A stretch of 64,000 nucleotides of DNA from Saccharomyces uvarum (GCA_947243795.1 OX365934.1:682001-746000); one strand, 5' to 3'. Counted from the stretch's first letter, positions 9,706 to 20,960 are shown. Notes: generated from the letters alone by a model not told the origin. Translations and numbers: made by a program.

Positions 9706-10740
9706 ATGAGCGAAGATAAAGCCAAATCAGCACCTGCCAGATCGGCTACAGAATACCGGCTATCCATCGGTAGCGCTCCGACTTCGAGAAGGTCTTCCAT
9801 AGGTGAATCCTCATCCATGGCAAAATTTACTGGTCAAGAAGGACTAACGGGCTCAACTGGAGAGTGCAGCGAAAACGCCATACAGCAGGTTCTGTTGCCG
9901 AAGATCAGAGAATTGAGTGACTCCATTATCACTTTAGATTCAAATTTTACGCACTTGAACTTTATTCACGAGAGTTTGGCTGACCTGAATGAATCGCTAG
10001 GCTCGTTATTGTATGGTATCATGAGCAATTCATGGTGCGTAGAGTTTTCACAAGCGCCTCATGATATCCAAGAGGATCTGATTGCTATTAAACAGTTGGA
10101 ATCGTTGGAAGATGAGAAAAAAAACTTATTAGGGGAAATTTCCAACATAGAACGTGGGGCTTCGAAAATAAACGATGAGCCAAGCGAAAATAAACTGGAT
10201 AAAGCATCCCAGAATAAACAGTTCAGCCAACCACTGTTCCCTTCCTCGCAAGTAAGAAAATATAGGCCATACGACAACAAAGACAAAAGAAGGTCTACCA
10301 AGGCCGCCAACAACTTGCCAACAGAGAATGAAGAGGATTATGATGACGATACTAGCAGCGAGGCGTCCTTCGTTTTAAACCCAACAAACATAGGAACGTC
10401 CAAATCCTCTCAAGGGCACGTAAGTAAAAATGCGCGTTCCAATAACAATAATAATAGCAAACTAAGGAGGAAGTCCATCCTACACACAATAAGAAATAGT
10501 ATTGCTTCTGGAGCTGATTTGCCAGGCATCGAAAACGATAACATCATTAATTTAGGGGATTTACATTCAAGTAATCGAATATCGCTTGGAAGTGGTGCCG
10601 CTAGGATAGTCAATGGTCCCATGGCGAAAAAAAGGCATTCCATGTTCACAGGGCATGCAGAAAGGACCTCCACCGAAAACAGACACTCAATCGCAAAAAA
10701 ACCTGAGAAAAAGCTGAGCGCAAGACCGCCGTTTAGGTAA
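9706..10740 (+). CDS. DAM1: DASH/Dam1 kinetochore complex subunit Dam1
   Basis: Subunit of the ten-protein DASH ring that couples kinetochores to microtubule plus ends. The 344-residue protein (343 in S. cerevisiae) has the conserved helical Dam1 core at about residues 55-115 ('LLPKIRELSDSIITLDSNF', then 'LNFIHESLADLNESLGSLL'), and a basic, disordered C-terminus that contacts tubulin and Ndc80. The Aurora B (Ipl1) sites known from S. cerevisiae are kept in context: S20 (YRLS), S257 (RRKS), S265 (RNS) and, after a one-residue insertion, S293 (NRIS, S292 in S288c). Conservation of these sites supports the same error-correction control. The antisense open frame over its 3' end corresponds to a dubious ORF in S288c and is not called. 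Confidence 0.97.
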   Translation: MSEDKAKSAPARSATEYRLSIGSAPTSRRSSIGESSSMAKFTGQEGLTGSTGECSENAIQQVLLPKIRELSDSIITLDSNFTHLNFIHESLADLNESLGSLLYGIMSNSWCVEFSQAPHDIQEDLIAIKQLESLEDEKKNLLGEISNIERGASKINDEPSENKLDKASQNKQFSQPLFPSSQVRKYRPYDNKDKRRSTKAANNLPTENEEDYDDDTSSEASFVLNPTNIGTSKSSQGHVSKNARSNNNNNSKLRRKSILHTIRNSIASGADLPGIENDNIINLGDLHSSNRISLGSGAARIVNGPMAKKRHSMFTGHAERTSTENRHSIAKKPEKKLSARPPFR

Positions 10741-11042
10741 GTACACTCAGTTAACAAAAGAAAATACCGCAAGGTAAAAGCCAGCAATATAAATTCAACA
10801 AGATGTCAGCTTTTTCGGATAGATCACAGCTATGATGGTCGCCTGTTTCTATTGCCAGAAAGATAAATACGACATGCATTCGATTCAGTAAGGGCACTGC
10901 CAGGGTCGGGAATATCCCTGAATACATTATATAATACAGGGGCCGGCGATGATGATTAATGCTGCCAGCAAAGCTTCATGTAATTGTAAAATCAAGTAAA
11001 CTCTACATATTTATCGTCTTTCTTCTGTATTTTACCAATACC

Positions 11043-11081
11043 CGGGTAACAATCTCCCTTATAGCTGATATTTTTTTTTTT
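11043..11081 (+). promoter_or_regulatory. Reb1 site plus poly(dA:dT) tract upstream of SPT6
   Basis: CGGGTAA at 11043-11049 is the Reb1 core, followed by an 11-base T run at 11071-11081, about 150-190 bases upstream of the SPT6 ATG. This pairing is the usual nucleosome-depleted promoter design of essential yeast genes. The rest of the 491-base gap (10741-11231) shows nothing else I can name. Confidence 0.65.
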
Positions 11082-11231
11082 GTTATGTACGGCAAACCGA
11101 ATTAACAAGACTGGACAACGGTGAGAACCTGAAAAGAAAGAGAAGAACCTGACTACATATAGAAGTGTACCCAGTCGAAAAGGTTATCGACTGTCCAGAA
11201 CCTTCGAATAAAGACGTAAAGCTAACCTTCT

Positions 11232-14200
11232 ATGGAAGAGACGGGAGATTCAAAGCTAGTCCCTAGGGACGACGAGGAAATAGTAAATGACAACGATGAA
11301 ACTAAAGCGCCTAGTGATGAAGAAGAAGGTGAGGATGTGTTCGACTCTTCGGAGGAGGATGAAGACATTGATGAGGATGAAGACGAAGCAAGAAAAGTGC
11401 AAGAGGGCTTCATTGTTAATGATGATGATGAAAACGAAGAACTAGGAACAAGCATTTCCAAAAAGAGAAGAAAGCATAAGAGAAGAGAAAGGGAGGAAGA
11501 CGACCGATTATCCGAGGATGATTTGGACTTATTGATGGAAAATGCTGGTGTGGAACGCACTAAGGCAAGTTCCTCTTCTGGGAAGTTCAAGAGGTTGAAA
11601 AGAGTGGGAGATGAAGGAAATGCAGCTGAACCAGAAAGTGAAAATGTTGCTGCTTCAGGGCAAGACTCTACATCCAAATTAGAGGATTTTTTTTCTGAAG
11701 ATGAAGAAGAGGAAGAATCAGTTTCACGTAAAGGTAGAAGCAACGAATATGGCCGTGACGAAGAAGATCACGAAGATGAAGACAGGACGACTGACAAAGG
11801 TGGAATTCTGGACGAATTGGATGATTTCATTGAGGATGATGAGTTTTCCGATGAGGACGATGAAACCAGACAAAGGAGAATTCAAGAAAAGAGGCATTTA
11901 AGGGAACAAGCCACCAAGCAACCTACTCAAATCACAGGTTTATCATCGGATAAGATCGACGAAATGTATGACATTTTCGGTGATGGTCACGACTACGATT
12001 GGGCTTTAGAAATCGAAAATGAGGAACTAGAAAATGGCAATGAAAACAATGAAGTTGAGGAAGAAGAGATCGATGAAGAAACCGGCACGGTAAAAAGCAC
12101 CAAGAAAAAAATCTCCTTAGAAGATATTTATGATTTGGAAGATTTGAAAAAGAATTTGATGACTGAAGGAGACATGAAGATCAGAAAAACAGATATACCA
12201 GAAAGATATCAAGAGTTAAGAGCAGGTATTACAGATTACGGAAATATGTCATCCGAAAATCAAGAATTAGAAAGAAATTGGATAGCAGAAAAAATTTCAG
12301 TGGACAAAAACTTCGAAGCTACTTATGATCTAACTGAATTCAAAGAAGCAATTGGGAACGCAATCAAATTTATCACTCAAGAAAACCTAGAAGTCCCTTT
12401 CATTTATGCTTACCGCCGTAATTACATCTCTTCAAGAGAAAAGGACGGCTTTCTTTTGACTGAAGATGACCTCTGGGAAATTGTTGGCCTTGACATTGAG
12501 TTTCACAGTCTTGTGTACAAAAAGGATTATGTCAAGAGGTTTTACGAAGAATTACACGTCGATGATCAAATTGTTAGTGAGTACTTCAGAAACCAAAATA
12601 CTGCATCAATCGCTGAATTGAATTCTTTACAAGATATTTATGATTACTTGGAGTTCAAATATGCCAATGAAATCAATGAAATGTTTATAAACCACACTGA
12701 AAAGTCAGGTAAAAAGCATTTGAAAAATTCTAGTTACGAAAAATTCAAAGCTAGTCCTCTTTATCAAGCGGTCAACGATATTGGTATATCTGCAGAGGAT
12801 GTAGGTGAAAACATCAGTTCCCAACATCAAATTCACCCACCTGTAGATCACCCAAGTTACAAACCGGTAGAAGTTATAGAATCTATATTGAACGCAAACA
12901 GTGGAGATTTGCAAGTCTTTACCTCCAATACCAAACTAGCAATTGACACGGTACAGAAATATTACTCTTTGGAATTGTCTAAAAATACTAAAATAAGGGA
13001 GAAGGTCAGATCCGACTTTTCTAAATATTACTTGGCCGACGTTGTGTTAACAGCTAAAGGTAAGAGAGAAATTCAAAGAGGATCTCTATATGAAGATATA
13101 AAATACGCTATTAATAGAACTCCAATGCATTTCCGTAGGGACCCAGATGTTTTTCTGAGAATGGTGGAGGCAGAATCTTTGAATTTGCTGAGTGTAAAAT
13201 TGCACATGTCATCCCAAGCCCAATACATAGAGCATTTATTCCAAATTGCCCTTGAAACCACTAACACCTCAGATATTGCAATCGAGTGGAATAATTTTCG
13301 TAAATTGGCATTCAACCAAGCAATGGACAAGATTTTCCAAGATATTTCTCAAGAGGTTAAAGACAACCTAGCGAAAAATTGTCAAAAACTTGTAGCCAAA
13401 ACCGTTCGTCACAAATTCATGACAAAACTGGACCAAGCTCCCTTCATTCCTAATGTCAGAGAGCCAAAGATTCCAAAGATTTTAACTCTAACCTGTGGTC
13501 AAGGTAAGTTTGGAGCCGACGCCATTATTGCTGTCTACGTTAACAGAAAAGGCGATTTCGTAAGAGACTTCAAGATTATCGATAATCCATTTGATAAAAT
13601 GAACCCTGAGAAATTTGAAGATACTTTGGATAATATTATTCAAAGTTGTCAACCAAATGCCATCGGTATTAATGGCCCTAACCCAAAGACCCAAAAATTT
13701 TACAAGAAATTACAAGAAGTTTTACATAAGAAGCAGATCGTTGATAGTAGAGGTCATACCATTCCGGTAATTTATGTTGAAGATGAAGTTGCTATCCGTT
13801 ACCAAAACTCCGAAAGAGCTGCTCAAGAATTTCCAAACAAACCACCTTTAGTTAAATATTGTATCGCCTTAGCGCGTTACATGCACTCCCCTTTATTAGA
13901 ATATGCTAATTTGTCAAGCGAAGAAGTGAAATCGCTTTCAATCCACCCACATCAAAACCTGCTTTCTGCAGAGCAACTAACTAAGGCTCTTGAAACAGCT
14001 TTTGTTGACATCGTCAACTTGGTCGGTGTTGAAGTTAACAGGGCTACCGATAACAACTACTATGCCAGCGCACTTAAGTACATTTCTGGTTTTGGCCAAC
14101 GTAAGGCTATCGATTTTTTGCAATCACTGCAAAGATTAAATGAACCATTACTGGCTCGTCAGCAATTGATCACACACAACATTCTTCACAAGACTATTTT

Positions 14201-15587
14201 TATGAATTCTGCTGGTTTCCTGTACATTTCGTGGAATGAGAAAAGACAAAAATACGAAGATTTGGAACACGATCAATTAGACAGCACAAGAATTCATCCA
14301 GAAGACTACCATCTGGCTACTAAGGTTGCTGCTGATGCTTTGGAATACGATCCTGATACTATTGCCGAGAAGGAAGAGCAAGGGACAATGAGTGAATTCA
14401 TCGAATTGCTAAGAGAAGATCCGGACCGTAGAACAAAACTAGAATCATTAAATTTAGAGTCTTATGCCGAAGAACTTGAAAAAAACTCAGGATTAAGAAA
14501 ACTCAATAATCTGAATACAATTGTTCTTGAGTTATTGGACGGGTTTGAAGAATTAAGAAACGACTTTCACCCTCTGCAAGGTGATGAGATTTTCCAGAGT
14601 CTAACTGGTGAATCCGAAAAGACTTTCTTTAAGGGTAGCATTATTCCAGTCAGAGTGGAAAGATTCTGGCACAACGATATAATGTGTGCTACTAACTCTG
14701 AAGTAGAATGTGTAGTAAATGCTCAGCGTCATGCAGGTGCACAATTCAGAAGACCAGCAAATGAAATATATGAAATCGGGAAAACTTATCCAGCAAAGGT
14801 GATTTACATCGACTATGCTAATATTACTGCAGAGGTGTCTTTATTAGATCATGATGTAAAACAACAGTATGTTCCAATAAGTTACAGTAAGGATCCTTCC
14901 ATTTGGGATTTGAAACATGAATTGGAAGATGCAGAAGAGGAAAGGAAATTAATGATGGCTGAGGCCCGTGCAAAGAGAACACATCGTGTTATTAACCATC
15001 CTTACTATTTCCCCTTCAATGGAAGACAAGCTGAAGATTACCTAAGGAGTAAAGAACGTGGTGAGTTTGTTATCAGGCAATCAAGCAGGGGTGACGACCA
15101 CCTGGTTATTACTTGGAAATTGGATAAGGACCTATTCCAACACATTGATATTCAGGAACTAGAAAAGGAGAATCCTTTAGCCCTAGGTAAGGTTCTTGTT
15201 GTTGAAAACCAAAGATACAATGATTTGGACCAAATTATTGTTGAATATTTACAAAACAAAGTAAGGTTATTAAACGAAATGACATCTAGTGAAAAATTCA
15301 AGAGTGGTACTAAGAAGGATGTGGTGAAATTCATTGAAGATTACTCTAGAGTGAACCCAAATAAATCTGTTTATTATTTTAGTCTGAACTACGATAACCC
15401 TGGTTGGTTTTATTTGATGTTCAAAATTAACGCGAATAGCAAATTGTACACATGGAATGTGAAATTAACTAACACCGGTTATTTCTTGGTCAACTACAAC
15501 TATCCAAGTGTTATTCAACTCTGTAATGGTTTCAAGACCCTTTTGAAGTCTAACAGTAGCAAAAGTAGAATGAATAACTATCATTAG
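11232..15587 (+). CDS. SPT6: Histone chaperone and elongation factor Spt6
   Basis: Nuclear H3-H4 chaperone that travels with RNA polymerase II and restores nucleosomes behind it. The 1451 residues equal the S. cerevisiae length. A very acidic N-terminus (about 1-300) contains the Spn1/Iws1-binding region ('[18 protein letters not shown]', about 239-256). The Tex-like core follows: helix-turn-helix, YqgF/RNase H-like fold (about 730-890), HhH motifs and a death-like domain. An S1 RNA-binding domain lies at about 1130-1210 ('[16 protein letters not shown]'). The C-terminal tandem SH2 module spans about 1250-1440, with the phospho-binding arginine in FVIRQSS at R1282, which reads the phosphorylated Rpb1 linker. 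All key parts look whole. The acidic 5' end produces a long antisense open frame that is only a shadow. Confidence 0.98.
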   Translation: MEETGDSKLVPRDDEEIVNDNDETKAPSDEEEGEDVFDSSEEDEDIDEDEDEARKVQEGFIVNDDDENEELGTSISKKRRKHKRREREEDDRLSEDDLDLLMENAGVERTKASSSSGKFKRLKRVGDEGNAAEPESENVAASGQDSTSKLEDFFSEDEEEEESVSRKGRSNEYGRDEEDHEDEDRTTDKGGILDELDDFIEDDEFSDEDDETRQRRIQEKRHLREQATKQPTQITGLSSDKIDEMYDIFGDGHDYDWALEIENEELENGNENNEVEEEEIDEETGTVKSTKKKISLEDIYDLEDLKKNLMTEGDMKIRKTDIPERYQELRAGITDYGNMSSENQELERNWIAEKISVDKNFEATYDLTEFKEAIGNAIKFITQENLEVPFIYAYRRNYISSREKDGFLLTEDDLWEIVGLDIEFHSLVYKKDYVKRFYEELHVDDQIVSEYFRNQNTASIAELNSLQDIYDYLEFKYANEINEMFINHTEKSGKKHLKNSSYEKFKASPLYQAVNDIGISAEDVGENISSQHQIHPPVDHPSYKPVEVIESILNANSGDLQVFTSNTKLAIDTVQKYYSLELSKNTKIREKVRSDFSKYYLADVVLTAKGKREIQRGSLYEDIKYAINRTPMHFRRDPDVFLRMVEAESLNLLSVKLHMSSQAQYIEHLFQIALETTNTSDIAIEWNNFRKLAFNQAMDKIFQDISQEVKDNLAKNCQKLVAKTVRHKFMTKLDQAPFIPNVREPKIPKILTLTCGQGKFGADAIIAVYVNRKGDFVRDFKIIDNPFDKMNPEKFEDTLDNIIQSCQPNAIGINGPNPKTQKFYKKLQEVLHKKQIVDSRGHTIPVIYVEDEVAIRYQNSERAAQEFPNKPPLVKYCIALARYMHSPLLEYANLSSEEVKSLSIHPHQNLLSAEQLTKALETAFVDIVNLVGVEVNRATDNNYYASALKYISGFGQRKAIDFLQSLQRLNEPLLARQQLITHNILHKTIFMNSAGFLYISWNEKRQKYEDLEHDQLDSTRIHPEDYHLATKVAADALEYDPDTIAEKEEQGTMSEFIELLREDPDRRTKLESLNLESYAEELEKNSGLRKLNNLNTIVLELLDGFEELRNDFHPLQGDEIFQSLTGESEKTFFKGSIIPVRVERFWHNDIMCATNSEVECVVNAQRHAGAQFRRPANEIYEIGKTYPAKVIYIDYANITAEVSLLDHDVKQQYVPISYSKDPSIWDLKHELEDAEEERKLMMAEARAKRTHRVINHPYYFPFNGRQAEDYLRSKERGEFVIRQSSRGDDHLVITWKLDKDLFQHIDIQELEKENPLALGKVLVVENQRYNDLDQIIVEYLQNKVRLLNEMTSSEKFKSGTKKDVVKFIEDYSRVNPNKSVYYFSLNYDNPGWFYLMFKINANSKLYTWNVKLTNTGYFLVNYNYPSVIQLCNGFKTLLKSNSSKSRMNNYH

Positions 15588-15906
15588 ATGCACATATAGT
15601 GTTTGTTATTATCATTATTAGACAATGTATGTAAACTAGAATGTTTGAACTGTATTTTTATGTAATTATTTACTGGCTGTTTTAAGTTTTCCAAATTATC
15701 GGCATTAGTGGTCAAAGTATCTTCATATTATTGAAATAGTAATAATAACCATTAGAGTTAATCTCAAAAAAGAAGAACTTTTTAAATGTCAAGAATACTT
15801 CCCAAAAAAAAAAAAGTAAAGGATAAATTGAAACAAGTCATTAACCAAGCACTTTGTACTGCGAAAACAAGCAAGGATGCCACACGAACGTCATCTAATG
15901 TAAGTT
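15588..15906. other. Convergent 3' region, SPT6 / YGR117C
   Basis: 319 AT-rich bases between two converging stop codons. They presumably hold both 3' UTRs and poly(A) signals (TATATA-like elements and A/T runs). No gene is seen. Confidence 0.5.
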
Positions 15907-17334
15907 TTATTTAGTTATGTTCAACATATACATATATTTATTAGATGTTCCAGCGACTACTCTCATTTGGTCTCCACTCACATCCATACACTTTATCCTG
16001 TTACGCAGAGATTTTGCCCCATCGGGAATCTTTAATATTCTGGAGTCACCGTTCATTAAATCAATGCTGTACATCCCCCCATCATTTCCGACTAGTATAC
16101 CGTTGGAAGTTTTCAACTTTTGGAGAATCGGTAACGAGAAATCGTCTTGGCTAATTTCCGTGGCGAAATTTCTTAAAACTTTATCATAATATGTCTTTGG
16201 AGTTGCTCCCGATTCCATCGATTCAGAATGGTCCATCTCCATGGGTATTTCAACTAATATGAGCCTCATATAAGGCTTGTGTGAAGTGGCTACTACTAAC
16301 ATAGAACTTTGCGCTTGTTTTATCACATCTTCACCATCAGAATGAACGAAATCTGCTACAATTGCATCTCGAATGTTGAAAGCATACGTGCTAAATTCGG
16401 TGTTGTTCAAGGCGATGTTGTATGAATGCACAAGTGACTTTGAATCCGAAATTGCGTAACATGCTATATGAGTGAATTCAGCTCTAGTGAGAAACACTGA
16501 GAATTTAGTATGTCCATCATTGTTGCCATCATTAGCGATTACATTTAGCGACGTACAGTTGGAGGCAAGCTTTATTTCTGATAGTTGTTTGAGCAAAAGC
16601 TTACCATCTTGTACTTCCAAAAAGCTTAATTTTAAGAGATTGTCCATGCCACTTGAAATGATAAACCAGGAGGATTCTGTAAAAGTGCAAATCTTTATAT
16701 GCGTGATCATTCTTGAATGAATTTTCCATACTGCATCAGTGATAAATTCAAAGTTCTTATTTAGCAAGTAAAAACTCCCATTCATCGGGCACACATAGTG
16801 ATAACCAGAGCTGCCAATTGACCCGCATAGTTTGACAATGCCTTTAACCACTTCATTAACTTTAAGAACCTTCGATGTCGTTCTTTCGACGTCGTAGATT
16901 GTTAGCTCGCCAGCGGCCGATGAAAGTAATAAATATTTATCATCATCTATGAATTTTGCACTAATGAATAACGTATCTTTGGGTAAGATTTTATTTAAAT
17001 TGAGATCAAGTGAAAATTTTAAATTATAATTCCATGGCTCGATTCCATATTTCGCATTATCAATTGGGGCCAAGTCATCATTTACTGAAAGAGTTTTGAA
17101 TCTGTCCTGGAATGACGATTTTTTGTAGCAAATTCTATCTTGAATGATACTCTGTAAACTTTCTAGCGGTACCTCGCCAACAATACTGTTCGACCTTTTG
17201 CTCTCTTCCAAGGCAGAGAATGGTAGTGCCGTTTCCTTTATAAAAGCGGCCAATGAGTCTTCCAAGCCATTATGCTTCAAATACTTTGCAATTAAGAGGT
17301 TAGTGTAAAACCTAGAGGTGCAATCGCCATCCAT
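15907..17334 (-). CDS. YGR117C: LisH-motif, beta-propeller-like protein of unknown function
   Basis: 475 residues, syntenic with YGR117C (476 in S288c), which has no assigned function. Residues about 9-40 ('RFYTNLLIAKYLKHNGLEDS' then 'FIKE') fit a LisH dimerisation motif: hydrophobic helix, YL, G, small residue, F-x-x-E. From about residue 105 the chain shows repeated beta-rich blocks such as 'KYLLLSSAAGELTIYDVERT', 'SSWFIISSGMDNLLKLSFLE' and a last block 'MRVVAGTSNKYMYMLNI', as in WD-type propellers though without strong WD dipeptides. Such LisH-propeller proteins usually act as scaffolds or ligase adaptors; this is inference only. No signal peptide or membrane helix is present. It is divergent with RPS23A. 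Confidence 0.85.
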   Translation of the reverse strand: MDGDCTSRFYTNLLIAKYLKHNGLEDSLAAFIKETALPFSALEESKRSNSIVGEVPLESLQSIIQDRICYKKSSFQDRFKTLSVNDDLAPIDNAKYGIEPWNYNLKFSLDLNLNKILPKDTLFISAKFIDDDKYLLLSSAAGELTIYDVERTTSKVLKVNEVVKGIVKLCGSIGSSGYHYVCPMNGSFYLLNKNFEFITDAVWKIHSRMITHIKICTFTESSWFIISSGMDNLLKLSFLEVQDGKLLLKQLSEIKLASNCTSLNVIANDGNNDGHTKFSVFLTRAEFTHIACYAISDSKSLVHSYNIALNNTEFSTYAFNIRDAIVADFVHSDGEDVIKQAQSSMLVVATSHKPYMRLILVEIPMEMDHSESMESGATPKTYYDKVLRNFATEISQDDFSLPILQKLKTSNGILVGNDGGMYSIDLMNGDSRILKIPDGAKSLRNRIKCMDVSGDQMRVVAGTSNKYMYMLNITK

Positions 17335-17822
17335 ATTATTCTCCTTGCTTCACTTCTTAACTGACGCTAATCTGTAAGAAACATGATACTTTTTTTTGTC
17401 ATCATCAAGTATATTAATTTCCTTCGTGCGTTTACATATACACCCATAACCACTGAATAAAGCCCATACATTCTGAAAATAAATATCAAATGTTATATTT
17501 TTCAGAGTTTCCACGGGCCCTGCTGGATGAAGGGTAAAGCTGCCCTTTTGTGAGGAGCGCCCCTACAGAAGGTCACCGTCCGTTGGAGTTTCATGGGACG
17601 GAACAGGCGGGGCTCTTCCAGAGATTGGCGGACCATCCCTGGTAAATCGCTCGCGAGCGGTAGCAGCGGCCTGAGTGCTCTGCACCGAGGGTATACTGGT
17701 GTAGTCTTATAACGTTTCAGTCAATGGTCTCGGTCTGTTAAAATAGGTATTGCCTACGTATTGATATGTCAAAAGGTTATTAAATTTAGGGAAATCTAAA
17801 GTACAACAAGAAACAAGCAAAG
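17335..17822. promoter_or_regulatory. Divergent promoter YGR117C / RPS23A with Rap1-like site
   Basis: 488 bases. ACACCCATAACCA at 17440-17452 matches the core of the Rap1 consensus (ACACCCRYACAYM) at 11 of 13 positions and lies about 370 bases before the RPS23A ATG, a normal distance for ribosomal protein genes. A GC-rich block (about 17545-17700) contains a perfect 12-base palindrome at 17648-17659. T-rich and A-rich sequence precedes the ATG. Confidence 0.5.
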
Positions 17823-18608
17823 ATGGGTAAAGGTAAGCCAAGAGGTTTGAACTCTGCTAGAAAATTGCGTGTCCACAGAAGAAACAAGTATGTTAATTTT
17901 AATTGAAGTAAAAAAATTGACCCTTATTGTGATTAGATTTGCTAGAGGAATCTGTACCGGAATTTTGAAGTGATGAGCTTTAGTGGTTACGAACATTGTA
18001 CTTATAGACTTGTATTACCTAAGAAAACAGTGCTCTTCAGCAAAGCTTTTGAAATTGTGTCTACAAAAAATATCAAAAACTTTTAAAGTGGTCTAGTTCA
18101 CCACCTAAGTTTGCCAGCATTTCCTAACTACCACAGGATCCACTTTAGAGAGAAGCTTATAAGAATCACAAGGGACCATGTTTTCAAATATCGATATCTT
18201 TTTTACTAACAGAAAATCTTCTTTGATTATTACAGCCGTTGGGCCGAAAACAACTACAAGAAGAGATTGTTGGGTACTGCCTTCAAGTCTTCTCCATTCG
18301 GTGGTTCTTCTCACGCTAAGGGTATTGTCTTGGAAAAGTTGGGTATTGAATCCAAGCAACCTAACTCTGCTATCAGAAAGTGTGTTAGAGTTCAATTAAT
18401 CAAGAACGGTAAGAAGGTTACTGCTTTCGTTCCAAACGATGGTTGTTTGAACTTCGTCGACGAAAATGACGAAGTCTTACTAGCCGGTTTCGGTAGAAAG
18501 GGTAAGGCTAAGGGTGATATTCCAGGTGTTAGATTCAAGGTCGTTAAGGTCTCTGGTGTCTCCTTGTTGGCCTTATGGAAGGAAAAGAAGGAAAAGCCAA
18601 GATCATAA
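17823..18608 (+). CDS. RPS23A: 40S ribosomal protein S23 (uS12), with intron
   Basis: Small-subunit protein of the decoding centre, homologue of bacterial S12, needed for translational accuracy. Two exons, 17823-17887 (65 nt) and 18236-18608 (373 nt), join inside an Asn codon to give 145 residues identical, as far as I can recall, to S. cerevisiae Rps23. Pro64 in 'KQPNS', the residue dihydroxylated by Tpa1 in yeast, is present. Codon use is strongly biased (TCT, GGT, AAG, GTC), as expected for a very highly expressed gene. The second exon also reads open from an internal ATG, but the S12 N-terminus encoded by exon 1 shows that the spliced form is the real one. Confidence 0.98.
17888..18235 (+). 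other. RPS23A spliceosomal intron
   Basis: 348-base intron with canonical yeast signals: 5' site GTATGT at 17888-17893, branch point TACTAAC at 18204-18210, 3' site TACAG ending at 18235. A CAG lies immediately after the branch point (18210-18212) but is too close to be used. I see no snoRNA boxes inside. Confidence 0.96.
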
Positions 18609-18942
18609 GCAGGGAAGTATATCCTTTCGAGGTTTTCACTGTTTTTGTACTTTAATGTATCTCTTTATTCTTCTATCTAGCAAGTTCCTTTTATTTTTTC
18701 ATTAGGAGCGGGAGAGAAGTAACATCAATGTTTTCTCCTTAATAGAATGTATAATTCAATAGAAAAAAATATCATAATTTGCACTTTAATTTAATGTTGT
18801 GTGAATTTACCATTACCTCTTTTCTTTTGGTCAAAAGGAGGTTTGAATCACATACCTGTATTATCATGTTGTAGATTAATAATGCTATATATGTAATATA
18901 TCCATACTTAATATCATTTTAGTTATTGAACTAGAGACCCAA
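18609..18942. other. Convergent 3' region, RPS23A / NUP57
   Basis: 334 AT-rich bases with TATATA-type efficiency elements and no gene. They hold the two 3' UTRs. Confidence 0.5.
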
Positions 18943-20598
18943 TTAGGTCTTATTTGCATATTCTTTTACCATTGCCGCGTCCTTCTCCAAAACTTCGTTC
19001 AAGTATGTTATACCACGCTGTTGGTTCGTTAGAATTTCCGCTATTTTATCAATACGATCGTTAGATTCTTCACCAGTGCCTTGTGGCATATTGTCTTGGC
19101 TTTTGGCATCCTCATTGAAGACCATTAACTTACCATCTAATTGGCTAGAAATGTTCTTAGCGCGTTCTTTTAAGACAGCCAAACGCGCCCAAAGTTCATT
19201 AGTCTTACCTAAGCCAGCAGGGTCCTCACTGCGTTGTAATAAAGTCCGGAATTGTAACCACATTTTTTCTTCTGCTATTCCCAATGGCAATCCTCTGTTC
19301 TTTAAAATCGCCAATTGCGTACCAAGTTTCAAAATTCTTTTCTCAATTTCTACATTCCTTGATTGTGCCTTCAAAACCCTGGATGCAGTATCCAATTCAT
19401 GCTTTTGTTGCAATTGTGTGGATTTTTCTAAGATTTGATTTAAAATGATTCTAGCTTGTGCAACATTCTCAGTTTGTACTTGATTACGTTGATTTAAGCC
19501 TCCAAACCCGTATATTTGAATAGGAATCGTTTGGGAAGATGGTTTATTTTCCATTGCTTGGTCCCATTCTTCTTGAATTACTTGCCCTGGTTTGGTATAT
19601 AAAATGGCTTCTGTTTCATTTACCTTGTTGTATACAAACGCTCTCAGTTTTGTTTTCGTCGTGTTAGGGTCCCATGATTCCTTACATTTCAGTACTTGTT
19701 CTTGAATTTGTTGGGGGTAATTAGAAAGCTGCTGCTGCTGCTGTACAATTGCCTGTGTTTGTTGTAACGGTACCTGGAACTGTTGCTGTTGCTGTTGTTG
19801 TAGGTTACTTTGAGCTGGGGGTTTAGACCAAGCAAATGATGGTTGTGTGGACACTGTATTTCCGTATCCAGGGGTAGTATTCGTTTGGGCCTGCTGAGGT
19901 TGACCGAAAAGACCACCTCCACCAAGGGTATTGTTATTCTGAGTGTTGTTTCCAAATAATCCACCACCAGCCATGGAATCCTGTGGCTTATTCCCAAACA
20001 AGCCTCCCGTAGTCGGTGCACTGTTCTGAGGTTTAGCGCCAAAGAGCCCACCACCATTCATGGTAGAGGCGTTTTGGGTATTATTGTTACCCATCAGTGA
20101 TCCGGTGTTCCCTAACTTGTTATTAAATAATCCCCCACCCGTAGCATTGTTATTCTGTGTTATATTACCAAAAAGACCTCCGGTTGTGGGAGCTGGCTTA
20201 TTTCCAAATAAACCACCACTGAGAGGTCCACCAGTGGCTGGTTGCTGGCCGAATAAGCCTGTTCCAGCAGCTGTAGTTCCTGACACGCTAGTGTTGGTGC
20301 TTCCTAAGCCACCAAGAGCAGGCTTATTACCAAAAAGACCACCTCCAGCATTATTTTGTTGATTAGCTCCAAAAGAATTCGTAGGTTGATTAGCTCCAAA
20401 AGAATTCGTAGGTTGATTAGCTCCAAATCCTCCAGCTGTATTTGCGCCGGTAGTGGTACTATTTTGCTGGCCGCCTCCAAAACCAAACCCAGAACCTGAA
20501 GGTTGACTAGTTGTATTGTTATTTTGCCCAAAAGAAAACCCGGCTGAACCAGCTGGCTTATTTCCAAATCCGCTATTACCACCGCCGAAACCAAACAT
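18943..20598 (-). CDS. NUP57: FG-repeat nucleoporin Nup57
   Basis: Central-channel nucleoporin that forms the Nsp1-Nup49-Nup57 trimer and carries transport-factor binding repeats. The 551-residue protein (541 in S. cerevisiae) starts MFGFGGGNSGFG. It has a low-complexity N-terminal half with many GLFG and FG units spaced by N/Q/T/S-rich linkers, to about residue 245. A Gln-rich linker (about 255-300) then leads to a coiled-coil C-terminal half (about 300-545, with heptads such as 'LEKSTQLQQKHELDTASRVL') that assembles the trimer. A direct duplication of a nine-residue unit (GANQPTNSF) lies in the repeat zone. The next gene, COG2, is on the same strand with its own promoter. Confidence 0.97.
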   Translation of the reverse strand: MFGFGGGNSGFGNKPAGSAGFSFGQNNNTTSQPSGSGFGFGGGQQNSTTTGANTAGGFGANQPTNSFGANQPTNSFGANQQNNAGGGLFGNKPALGGLGSTNTSVSGTTAAGTGLFGQQPATGGPLSGGLFGNKPAPTTGGLFGNITQNNNATGGGLFNNKLGNTGSLMGNNNTQNASTMNGGGLFGAKPQNSAPTTGGLFGNKPQDSMAGGGLFGNNTQNNNTLGGGGLFGQPQQAQTNTTPGYGNTVSTQPSFAWSKPPAQSNLQQQQQQQFQVPLQQTQAIVQQQQQLSNYPQQIQEQVLKCKESWDPNTTKTKLRAFVYNKVNETEAILYTKPGQVIQEEWDQAMENKPSSQTIPIQIYGFGGLNQRNQVQTENVAQARIILNQILEKSTQLQQKHELDTASRVLKAQSRNVEIEKRILKLGTQLAILKNRGLPLGIAEEKMWLQFRTLLQRSEDPAGLGKTNELWARLAVLKERAKNISSQLDGKLMVFNEDAKSQDNMPQGTGEESNDRIDKIAEILTNQQRGITYLNEVLEKDAAMVKEYANKT

Positions 20599-20960
20599 TT
20601 AATCAATTGGTCAACTATGCGTGTTTTATACAATTAACGAGTGCTTCTGCAGTAAATAGGTTGGTATTCTCCTCGATTAAATTTTTCGTCCCTTTGACAG
20701 TGAATAGTAAACATCGATTTAGAAATTGAACTTCTGCTTTTACTCATGTCAAGAAACAAAATTTTTAGAAAAGAATCGATTTTTGCCTACGTTAAAAATG
20801 ACGATATTAAACAAAATTCAGTAAGAGCGCGTTAAGTAATAAAATAGCTATATACTACTCTATGACAGTAAAATTTCCTTGCCCATGTAGAGCAGTTATA
20901 GGTTCAGTTGATACGTTTCTTGACAACTCCGTGTGTAAATTCAGATAAGTTAACGGCCAC
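20599..20960. other. Intergenic region, COG2 to NUP57
   Basis: 362 AT-rich bases that must contain the COG2 3' end and the NUP57 promoter. No gene and no clear factor site is seen. Confidence 0.4.

Noticed and set aside
10410-10787. 125-residue antisense frame over the DAM1 3' end
   Set aside because: Overlaps a conserved gene, has no recognisable domain, and matches the dubious YGR114C position.
11222-11743. 173-residue antisense open frame over the SPT6 5' end
   Set aside because: Shadow of the acidic, Glu/Asp-rich N-terminus of Spt6 read backwards as a Ser/Leu-rich frame. It corresponds to the dubious YGR115C of S288c.
18178-18399. Frames inside the RPS23A intron and second exon in other phases
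   Set aside because: Explained by the intron and by out-of-frame reading of RPS23A.
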